A model generated the notes under the pieces. That model searched no databases. It worked only from the letters and a program-made list of their open reading frames with translations, and had not been told where the DNA came from. From Clostridia bacterium (GTDB lineage: Bacteria > Bacillota > Clostridia > Oscillospirales > CAG-272): DNA of 32,191 nucleotides. The translations under genes were made by a program, and so were the position numbers. The stretch spans positions 1-32,191 of the forward strand of contig JAFWPR010000074.1 in assembly GCA_017545225.1 (NCBI GenBank), written 5' to 3'. This document shows positions 24,600-31,022 of the stretch, piece by piece. How positions within the stretch are numbered: the stretch's first letter is position 1; each line of letters starts with the position of its first letter.

Positions 24600-24993
24600 T
24601 TGCAGCGTCAACTCCTTTCGTTTCGGACGGCGCACTCAGCGCCTTTTCAAGCGATTCGCGGATCATGGGATCGTCAAGTCCCAGATCCCTCATTGCGCGG
24701 ACGAACTCGAGAGTCGCCGTCCGCGACCGTTCGAGAAGCATATTGTCGCGAAGAGTCCCGTTATCCGCTACGTACCGTCCGTCGCCTCTCCGTGAGACGA
24801 GGATCCCCTCGTCCTCAAGCTCGGACAGCGCGCGCTGGACCGTGTTCGGGTTTACCCCGGCGATCACCGCGAGTTCTCTCACGGAGGGAACTTTGCTTCC
24901 CGGCGGGAAAACGCCGCGCGCGATCTCGTCGCACAGTCTGTCGCATATCTGCCGGAACAGCGGTTTCTCCGGATCGAATTTCCAGTTGTTCAA
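24577..24993 (-). CDS. GntR-family regulator, YtrA subfamily
   Basis: A 138-residue repressor-type protein. The winged helix-turn-helix spans residues about 5-75 (PLFRQICDRLCDEIARGVFPPGSKVPSVRELAVIAGVNPNTVQRALSELEDEG). The short C-terminal tail, with no large effector domain, marks the YtrA subfamily. Such regulators usually repress their own operon with an ABC transporter, as the layout here suggests. The start codon is TTG, supported by AAGGGGG 6 bases upstream. A promoter with an inverted repeat lies just upstream and is likely its target. Confidence 0.92.
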   Translation of the reverse strand: MNNWKFDPEKPLFRQICDRLCDEIARGVFPPGSKVPSVRELAVIAGVNPNTVQRALSELEDEGILVSRRGDGRYVADNGTLRDNMLLERSRTATLEFVRAMRDLGLDDPMIRESLEKALSAPSETKGVDAASGTTVYS

Positions 24994-25016
24994 TGATATC
25001 CCCCTTTTGTGTTATT

Positions 25017-25056
25017 GTGTTAGTACAATAATACACTAATACACTCGGGTTGTCAA
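25017..25056 (-). promoter_or_regulatory. Promoter and likely operator of the GntR-ABC operon
   Basis: On the minus strand: TTGACA (25051-25056), a 17-base spacer, and TATTAT (25028-25033). An inverted repeat, GTGTTAGT (25017-25024) against ACTAATAC (25035-25042), with a 10-base centre and 7 of 8 pairs, covers the -10. Additional GTGT/ACAC steps flank it. This is the size and place expected for a YtrA-type operator. Confidence 0.75.
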
Positions 25057-25063
25057 TAGTTTT

Positions 25064-25100
25064 TTGAAAAAAAAAGAACCGTCCGCAGACGGTCCTTTTC
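25064..25100 (-). terminator. Intrinsic terminator of the GH2-GH4 operon
   Basis: The minus-strand RNA pairs AAAGGACCGTC with GACGGTTCTTT (one G-U) around a short loop. It is followed by a long T run, just past the GH4 stop at 25112. The T run abuts the promoter of the GntR operon. Confidence 0.88.
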
Positions 25101-25111
25101 GTTATGAATGA

Positions 25112-26431
25112 TCAGAATATCGGATAACCCGCGCCTTCGTGCGCCGCGATCAGCTCGTCGCACATCGCGACGATCTCGTCGGTCGAGAGCTCCGCGCCGG
25201 TGTGGGGATCCATCATCGCTGCCTGATAGACCTTGGAGCGGTCGCAGGTGACGGCCGCCTCGATCGTCAGCATCTGAGCGTAGATGTTCGAGGAGTTCAT
25301 CGCCGCGAGCTGGAGGGGAAGATCGCCGACGTACGTCGGCGTGACGCCGTTCTTGTCGACGAGGCAGGGTACCTCGACGCACGCGTCGTAGGGCAGGTTG
25401 GAGATGACGCCGCGGTTGAGAACGTTTCCGCCGATCTTGTACGGATTACCCGTAACGATCGCTTCCATGATGTGAGACGCGTACTCGCGCGATCTCTCGT
25501 GTTCGATCTTTCCGGTTTTGAGGATCTCCTCGTATTCCGCTTTCCAGCCTTCGATCTGACTGATACAGCGGCGCGGATACTCGTCAAGCGGGATGTTGAA
25601 TTTCTCGATCAGATCGTCTCTGCCCGGCTTGATGTAGAAGGGGTTGTACTCCGAGTTGTGCTCCGAGCTCTCGGTGCAGTAGTAGCCGAGTTTCGCGATG
25701 TAGTCGAAGCGGACCATATCCCAGTGCTTGCCGCTTGCGTTTTTCTCCGCCGCGCGCCGTCTGATCTCGGGATACAGGTCGTTGCCGTCTCTGTCGCGGA
25801 TCTCGAGCAGCCAGCCCATGTGGTTGATGCCCGCGATCTTTTCGTAGCGTCCCTCGAGCTTGTCTTCCATCCCGAGTTTTTCGAGCAGATCGTGCGAGCA
25901 GACCTGGACGGAGTGGCACAGACCGACCGTTTTGACCTTCGTGAATCTCTGCATGAAGCCGGAGAGGATCGCCATCGGGTTAGTGTAGTTGAGGAACCAC
26001 GCGTTCGGGCAGACGGACTCCATATCCTCCGCAAAGCCCTTCAGCACGTGGATCGTGCGCAGTCCTCTGAAAATGCCGCCGATGCCGAGCGTGTCGCCGA
26101 TCGTCTGACGGAGACCGTATTTCTTCGGCACCTCAAAGTCGATGATCGTGCAGGGGTCGTAAAGACCGACCTGTATCGCGTTCACGACGAAATCCGCTCC
26201 GCGGAGCGCCTCCCGTCTGTTCTCGACTCCGAGATATTTTTTTATTTTTGCGCGTCCCTCGTTCACCGTGTCGTTCATGGCGGTGATGATCGTGTAGGAC
26301 TCCTCGAGACGCTGTGCGTCGATGTCGTAAAGAGCGACCTCAACGTCGTGGAAGGGATCGGCCATCATGGTATCGCCGACCACGTTGCGCGCGAAAACGG
26401 TGCTTCCCGCGCCCATAAAAGTGAGTTTCAT
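25112..26431 (-). CDS. GH4 family glycosidase (alpha-galactosidase/alpha-glucosidase-like)
   Basis: A 439-residue enzyme of the NAD- and Mn-dependent GH4 family, which cleaves glycosides by oxidation at C3. The Rossmann start MKLTFMGAGSTVFARN, NYTNPM (149-152), the metal cysteine and neighbour in GLCHSVQ (Cys172), and GINHMGW (His204) are all present. The CHSVQ form is characteristic of the MelA/AglA-like branch active on alpha-galactosides or alpha-glucosides rather than the 6-phospho-beta-glucosidases. It is cytoplasmic, so oligosaccharide import is implied; no transporter is visible here. It follows GH2 by 24 bases, has GGAG before the ATG, and ends at a terminator. Confidence 0.9.
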   Translation of the reverse strand: MKLTFMGAGSTVFARNVVGDTMMADPFHDVEVALYDIDAQRLEESYTIITAMNDTVNEGRAKIKKYLGVENRREALRGADFVVNAIQVGLYDPCTIIDFEVPKKYGLRQTIGDTLGIGGIFRGLRTIHVLKGFAEDMESVCPNAWFLNYTNPMAILSGFMQRFTKVKTVGLCHSVQVCSHDLLEKLGMEDKLEGRYEKIAGINHMGWLLEIRDRDGNDLYPEIRRRAAEKNASGKHWDMVRFDYIAKLGYYCTESSEHNSEYNPFYIKPGRDDLIEKFNIPLDEYPRRCISQIEGWKAEYEEILKTGKIEHERSREYASHIMEAIVTGNPYKIGGNVLNRGVISNLPYDACVEVPCLVDKNGVTPTYVGDLPLQLAAMNSSNIYAQMLTIEAAVTCDRSKVYQAAMMDPHTGAELSTDEIVAMCDELIAAHEGAGYPIF

Positions 26432-26455
26432 ATCTTTTCTCCTTTCGGATATTGT

Positions 26456-28147
26456 TTACAGGTCTTCGATCGCGGCGCGCCGCGAGTTGATCGCGCGGAT
26501 CCGATCCGCGTCGTATTTCGGAGTGCGGTCGTACCGGTACAGACCGTTCACTTCCTGTTCGACGTCCGTGAGCTGCGTGTAGCAGAAGCCCATGATGCAC
26601 GGGTTGTCGAGCATGACGTTGACGAGCGCCTCGTAGTTGCGGTAGAACTGCTCCTCGTCGTTCAGCCTGCTGTAACCCCACACTTTCTCGCCCTTCGCGA
26701 GAGTCATCCCGCCGAATTCGCTGACGAAGACGGGCGCACCCTTCGGATATTCCTGCGCGCCGCTGTGAGCGTAGGTGATGACTCCCTCTTTTTCAAAGCG
26801 CGCGTAATGCTCCCTGAACGTCTCGGGATTCTGCTCGTAGTCGTGCACGTCGAAAATATCGGTCTCGACGTGAACGTAACCGGAAGTGTCAATGACCGGA
26901 CGCGTCGGATCGACGGCCTTCGTCACCCGGTAAACGGTCCTCACGAGATCCCGGTACTGATCGTCGTCCGTCTCGTTGAACGGACACCATCCGATTATCG
27001 CGGGATGGTTGAAGTCCCTTGCGATCTCCTCGAGCCATTCGGGGAGGAGCGCGTAGATCGTGTCGGACTTGTTGTCCTCAAGTCCCCAGCTCGGGAACTC
27101 GCCCCAGACGATATAACCCTTTCGGTCGCAATGGTAGAGGAAACGCTCCTCGAAGATCTTCTGATGAAGCCGCGCGCCGTTGAAGCCGAGCGCCATCGAG
27201 CGGTCGATATCAGCCTCGAGCTCTGCATCGGACGGAGCGGTGTAGATCCCCTCCGGATAGAATCCCTGATCGAGGATCGTGCGCTGAAAGACGCTCTTCC
27301 CGTTGAGCAGGAACCGGTATCCGTCGAGCGCGACGGAGCGCAGACCGAAATAACTCTTCACGCGGTCCTCGCCGAACGTGAGCACGAGGTCGTAAAGACG
27401 GCCGTGACCGATCTCCCACAAATGACGCTCCGAAAGCTTTATCGAGAGGACGGCGGAATCGCCCGCCGTGACCGTTTCCGCTTCGCCGACGGGACGCCCC
27501 TCGTAGAACGCTTCCGCGCGCAGCGTCCCGGCTCCCGAGACGGTCGCCGTGACGTTGACGACAGCCGATTCGGGATCGGTCTCGTATCTCGTTCTTATTA
27601 TCCTCGCCGCGGGAACGAACTCGAGCCATACGGGCTGCCATATCCCGGTCGTGCGGGTGTATGAGCACCCGGACGAGCGGTACCAGCGGCACTGCTTGCC
27701 GCTCGGGATCATCCTGTCTCTCGTGTCGTCGATCGCGCGGACGGTGATAACGTTCTCGCCCTCGGTGAGATGATCGGTGATATCGCCGGAGAATCCGACG
27801 TAACCACCCTTGTGGGAGAACGCTTCGCTGCCGTTCACGAAGACCGTCGCCTCATAGTCGACGGCTCCGAAGCGGAGCAGAACTCTGTTCCTGAGATCGT
27901 CCTTCGATATATCGACGGTGCGTTTGTACCAGACCGAATTGATGAAATCGGTATTCCCGATGCCCGAGAGGGCTGATTCGGGGCAGAAGGGAACGTTTAT
28001 TTTAAGAGAGTACTCCGCGTCGGGCTTGTGAAGTCCGCGCGCTTCTCCGCTGACGCCCTGATCGTATTCAAAGTCCCAGACGCCGTTCAGACAGCGCCAC
28101 TTTTCCCGCTCGAACTGCGGGGTCGGGTGCTCGGTTCTGTAGTCCAT
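26456..28147 (-). CDS. GH2 family beta-glycosidase
   Basis: A 563-residue glycoside hydrolase with the GH2 order: sugar-binding jelly roll (YRTEHPTPQFEREKWRCLNGVWDF through the GIWQPVWLE region), an immunoglobulin-like domain, then a TIM barrel. The acid/base glutamate is in WCPFNETDDD and the nucleophile in FVSEFGGM. There is no signal peptide, so it acts inside the cell. Activity could be beta-galactosidase, beta-glucuronidase or related. At 563 residues it is a compact GH2, shorter than LacZ. The frame runs to 28204, but GGAGGTG before ATG 28147 and the homologous N-terminus favour the later start. It is the first gene of the GH2-GH4 operon. Confidence 0.9.
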   Translation of the reverse strand: MDYRTEHPTPQFEREKWRCLNGVWDFEYDQGVSGEARGLHKPDAEYSLKINVPFCPESALSGIGNTDFINSVWYKRTVDISKDDLRNRVLLRFGAVDYEATVFVNGSEAFSHKGGYVGFSGDITDHLTEGENVITVRAIDDTRDRMIPSGKQCRWYRSSGCSYTRTTGIWQPVWLEFVPAARIIRTRYETDPESAVVNVTATVSGAGTLRAEAFYEGRPVGEAETVTAGDSAVLSIKLSERHLWEIGHGRLYDLVLTFGEDRVKSYFGLRSVALDGYRFLLNGKSVFQRTILDQGFYPEGIYTAPSDAELEADIDRSMALGFNGARLHQKIFEERFLYHCDRKGYIVWGEFPSWGLEDNKSDTIYALLPEWLEEIARDFNHPAIIGWCPFNETDDDQYRDLVRTVYRVTKAVDPTRPVIDTSGYVHVETDIFDVHDYEQNPETFREHYARFEKEGVITYAHSGAQEYPKGAPVFVSEFGGMTLAKGEKVWGYSRLNDEEQFYRNYEALVNVMLDNPCIMGFCYTQLTDVEQEVNGLYRYDRTPKYDADRIRAINSRRAAIEDL

Positions 28148-28194
28148 TTTCACCTCCGTCCGCCGCAGAAAAAACGCGGCGTTTTCCACAATCC

Positions 28195-28223
28195 ATTTTA
28201 TCATAAAAGCGTCTTTACTTCAA
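28195..28223 (-). promoter_or_regulatory. Promoter of the GH2-GH4 operon
   Basis: On the minus strand: TTGAAG (28218-28223), a 17-base spacer, TAAAAT (28195-28200). The leader contains a CGCCGC/GCGGCG hairpin just before the ribosome site. Confidence 0.65.
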
Positions 28224-28255
28224 TAACAAAAAAGCGGTTTTTATCTTTTTTTCGG

Positions 28256-28284
28256 TTGAAATGACGGAGGGAATATGATAGAAT
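28256..28284 (+). promoter_or_regulatory. Promoter of the SGNH esterase-isomerase pair
   Basis: TTGAAA (28256-28261), a 17-base spacer, TAGAAT (28279-28284), 39 bases before the ATG. It is divergent from the GH2 promoter, whose -35 box is 33 bases away, so the two could share regulation. Confidence 0.7.
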
Positions 28285-28323
28285 GAAATAAACCGAAAAA
28301 TACCCTTAAAAGGAGAAAACAAT

Positions 28324-28953
28324 ATGAAGATTTTGTTCCAGGGAGACAGCATCACCGACGCGGGGAGAAACAGAGAAGATCCGCACGATATGGGGCCGGG
28401 ATACCCCGGCTACGCCGCTGATTTTATTAAGGAAGAGCATCCGGACGTCGATTTTGAGTTCGTCAATCTCGGCATCTCGGGCGACCAGACGAAAGACCTC
28501 ATGGCGCGCTGGCGCGAGGACTGCATCGCCCTTCAGCCCGATATCGTTTCGATCCTGATCGGCGTCAACGACACGTGGCATCACGCTGAGACAAAGACGT
28601 TTATCCCCACCACGGTTTTTGCGGCTAATTACCGTTTCCTTCTCGAGATGATAAAAAGTCAGGCTAAGGCGAGGATCGTCATGATGGAGCAGTTCGTTAT
28701 GGACGTTCCCGACAAGCGGATATTCCATCCCGACATCGACGAAAAGATCCTCGTCACCCGCCGCCTTGCGAGAGAGTACGCGGACGCTTACGTTCCGCTC
28801 GACGGACTTTTCGCCGCGGCGAGCGTTGAGTACGATATGTATCACTGGTCCGACGACGGAGTCCATCCGAACGCAAACGGCTCCCGCTTTATCGGAGGAC
28901 TGCTCGCTGAGGCGATGGCTCCGGTCATCGACGACGTCCTCGCAGGAAAATGA
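28324..28953 (+). CDS. SGNH/GDSL hydrolase (carbohydrate esterase-like)
   Basis: A 209-residue serine esterase of the SGNH fold. The block I serine is in FQGDSIT (Ser9), block II glycine in NLGISGDQT, block III asparagine in IGVNDTW (Asn82), and block V Asp/His in DDGVHPNANG (Asp178, His181), so the catalytic set is complete. There is no signal peptide. Proteins of this length next to glycosidases often remove acetyl groups from sugars; this is inferred. A GGAG ribosome site and a promoter precede it. The stop overlaps the next ATG by 4 bases. Confidence 0.88.
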   Translation: MKILFQGDSITDAGRNREDPHDMGPGYPGYAADFIKEEHPDVDFEFVNLGISGDQTKDLMARWREDCIALQPDIVSILIGVNDTWHHAETKTFIPTTVFAANYRFLLEMIKSQAKARIVMMEQFVMDVPDKRIFHPDIDEKILVTRRLAREYADAYVPLDGLFAAASVEYDMYHWSDDGVHPNANGSRFIGGLLAEAMAPVIDDVLAGK

Positions 28954-29816
28954 ATCCCGGGCGAAAGCTTCTTGTAAACGTAGTCGACGGGTACGGAGAT
29001 ACGCCCGGAGAGCGTCTTGAGACGGTCCGCGAGGCGGGCTTCGACGGATTCTTCACCGGGTGGGGTCCCGACGTGCCCGGGTACCGCCGCGAGGCGGACA
29101 GACTCGGACTCACGTACGGCTCCGTCCACGCTCCGTTCGGAAAGATCGTGAAGATGTGGGGCAGGGGAGAAGAGACCGACGCGGTGCTATCGGAACTGCT
29201 CGACTGTATCGACGGCACGGCGGACGCGGGCGTCCCCGTCACGGTATGCCACGTATATATCGGCTTCGATTTCGACGCCGCCGACGCCGCGCTTCGCGAC
29301 TTCCGCGGCGACGCGCTCAGAAACTTCTCCAAAGTCGCCGAACGCGCCGAAAAGCGCGGGATCACCGTCGCATTCGAAAACACCGAGGGAGAGGAGCATA
29401 TGAGAGCGGTCATGGATTCGCTGAAAGACTGCCCCTCCGTCGGGTTCTGCTGGGACGTAGGCCACGAGATCTGCTACAACGGCTGCCGGGATCAGACGGC
29501 TCTTTACGGCGACCGCCTCGCAGTCACCCACCTGAACGACAATTTCGGCGCGACGGAGGAGGACGGCGTGATTACGTGGCGCGACGATCTTCATCTTCTT
29601 CCGTTCGACGGAAAGGTCGACTGGGAGAGCGTCGCCCGCCGCCTCGTAAAGTGCGGATTTGACGGTCCTCTCACCTTTGAGCTGAAAAAAGCGGACTCAT
29701 CCGGCAGAGCGGGCGGCAGATACGACGGACTTACTCCGCTCGAATACCTCACCGAGGCGCACTCCCGCGCCGTCCGTGTCCGAGCCCTCGTTGAGGGCGT
29801 CGGATCACGGAAATGA
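28950..29816 (+). CDS. Sugar phosphate isomerase/epimerase family TIM-barrel protein
   Basis: A 288-residue protein of the xylose-isomerase-like TIM barrel superfamily (AP_endonuc_2). Expected metal-site strands are visible: VAFENTEGE (Glu), FCWDVGHE (Asp/His), VTHLNDN (His) and LTFELKK (Glu). The family includes sugar-keto isomerases, epimerases and inosose dehydratases, so the exact reaction is open. The ATGA overlap with the esterase gene indicates translational coupling. Its stop codon (29814-29816) lies inside the left terminal repeat of array C. Confidence 0.85.
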   Translation: MNPGRKLLVNVVDGYGDTPGERLETVREAGFDGFFTGWGPDVPGYRREADRLGLTYGSVHAPFGKIVKMWGRGEETDAVLSELLDCIDGTADAGVPVTVCHVYIGFDFDAADAALRDFRGDALRNFSKVAERAEKRGITVAFENTEGEEHMRAVMDSLKDCPSVGFCWDVGHEICYNGCRDQTALYGDRLAVTHLNDNFGATEEDGVITWRDDLHLLPFDGKVDWESVARRLVKCGFDGPLTFELKKADSSGRAGGRYDGLTPLEYLTEAHSRAVRVRALVEGVGSRK

Positions 29817-30053
29817 TATCGTCCCCGTTCGGGGACGGTTATATCCGCTCCTGCGGATGATATATCGCTGACGCGATATGATATACGCCTTCGGCGTATT
29901 GTTGAAAGGATCCCGGCGGTCATACCGTCCGGGATCCTTACCGTAATACGGCTCTGAGAAAAACGCAGAGCCGTATATCATGCCGCGCACCGCGCGGTAT
30001 ATCATGCTCCGAAGGAGTATATCATTGATCCGCTGCGCGGATCTATATCATTT
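29811..30053. repeat. Stem-loop mosaic array C (TATATCAT linker) with 9-bp inverted ends
   Basis: The array is bounded by AAATGATAT (29811-29819) and its reverse complement ATATCATTT (30045-30053). Nine stem-loops: 29820-29837, 29843-29858, 29863-29878, 29884-29898, a long one at 29906-29939 (loop CAT, one bulge), a long one at 29946-29976 (11-bp stem), 29983-29997, 30007-30017 and 30027-30043. Most have 5-7 bp GC-rich perfect stems and 3-4 base loops. Left linkers read ATGATAT; right linkers read TATATCAT. The array fills the gap between two convergent genes. The two long central stems may act as terminators. Confidence 0.88.
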
Positions 30054-30074
30054 AAATGCGCCGCCCGGCACATT

Positions 30075-31022
30075 TTAAACTACCCTCGATCTTCTTTCTC
30101 CCGCGAGGAACGCCTCGGCGTTCTTGACCATCTCGTCGATGCACCGCACGCGCGCCTCGTACGAACCCCACGCCATGTGAGGCGTCAGGCACACGTTCGG
30201 AAGATCTTTCACCTTGTAATACGGGCTGTCCTCGCCGAACGGCTCGGTAGAGAACACGTCCGATCCGATCCCGTGGAGCCGTCCTTCGGCGACGGCTTCG
30301 CACAGCGCCGCCTCGTCGGCGACCGCGCCTCTCGCGGCGTTGACGACGACCGCGCTTTTTTTCATGGCAGCGATCCGCTCGCGGCTTATCATCCCGCGCG
30401 TTTCTTCGTTCAGCGGAACGTGCAGCGTGATTATGTCCGCCCGCCGGCACAGCTCGTCGACCGAAACGCATTCGACCTCGTCGGTCGGCGTCCTTTTCAC
30501 CGCGATCACGCGGCATCCGAGGGCGCGCGCGGCGTCCGCGACGCGGCGGCCTATGTTGCCGTAACCGACGACGCCCCAGGTCATCCCCGCGATCTCGTGA
30601 TAGACCGGGGTGAGCCGGTTCGCCGCTCCCGAGCGCGAATAGGAGCCGTCACGGACGAACGAGTTGAACGCGTAAAGATTGGTAACGAGCGAAAGCGCCG
30701 TCGTAACGGTGAGCTGCGCCACGCTGTCCGTCGAATATCCGGCGACGTTGCAGACCGCGACGCCGCGTTTTTTCATATACTCAAGATCGACGTTGTCGTA
30801 CCCCGTGGCGGCTATCAGCACGAGCCGGAGCGTCGTCGTCTCGCCGACCGTGCCCCGGTTCAGCTTCACTTTATTCAGAACGGCGGCGTCCGCTCCGTCA
30901 AGACGCTCCGCGACCTCGCCCGGCGCCGTCTTTTCATAAACCTCGACCGGACCGAATTTTTCGAAAGCGGAGAGGTCGACGTCGTCTCCGAGCGTTCCCG
31001 CGTCAAGGATCACCGTCTTCAT
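30075..31022 (-). CDS. D-2-hydroxyacid dehydrogenase (hydroxypyruvate/glycerate type)
   Basis: A 315-residue NAD(P)-dependent dehydrogenase. The nucleotide-binding motif is WGVVGYGNIGRRVADAARALG. The catalytic Arg lies in VVNAARGAVADEAAL and the catalytic His in CLTPHMAWGSYEAR. H-x-A-W is typical of the glycerate/hydroxypyruvate reductase branch rather than lactate dehydrogenase. It reduces 2-keto acids to D-2-hydroxy acids in the cytoplasm. The ATG at 31022 overlaps the fucosidase stop by 4 bases (ATGA), so the two are translationally coupled; the frame upstream of it is only fucosidase read out of phase. It converges on array C. Confidence 0.9.
   Translation of the reverse strand: MKTVILDAGTLGDDVDLSAFEKFGPVEVYEKTAPGEVAERLDGADAAVLNKVKLNRGTVGETTTLRLVLIAATGYDNVDLEYMKKRGVAVCNVAGYSTDSVAQLTVTTALSLVTNLYAFNSFVRDGSYSRSGAANRLTPVYHEIAGMTWGVVGYGNIGRRVADAARALGCRVIAVKRTPTDEVECVSVDELCRRADIITLHVPLNEETRGMISRERIAAMKKSAVVVNAARGAVADEAALCEAVAEGRLHGIGSDVFSTEPFGEDSPYYKVKDLPNVCLTPHMAWGSYEARVRCIDEMVKNAEAFLAGERRSRVV

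Noticed and set aside
25139-27664. An 841-codon plus-strand open frame opposite GH4 and GH2
   Set aside because: Spans two well-supported minus-strand genes and their gap; low-complexity Arg/Val/Asp translation typical of antisense frames in GC-rich DNA.
29811-30053. Ordinary pair of intrinsic terminators between convergent genes
   Set aside because: Two central stems could act so, but seven more stem-loops, constant linkers and inverted ends are not explained by termination alone.
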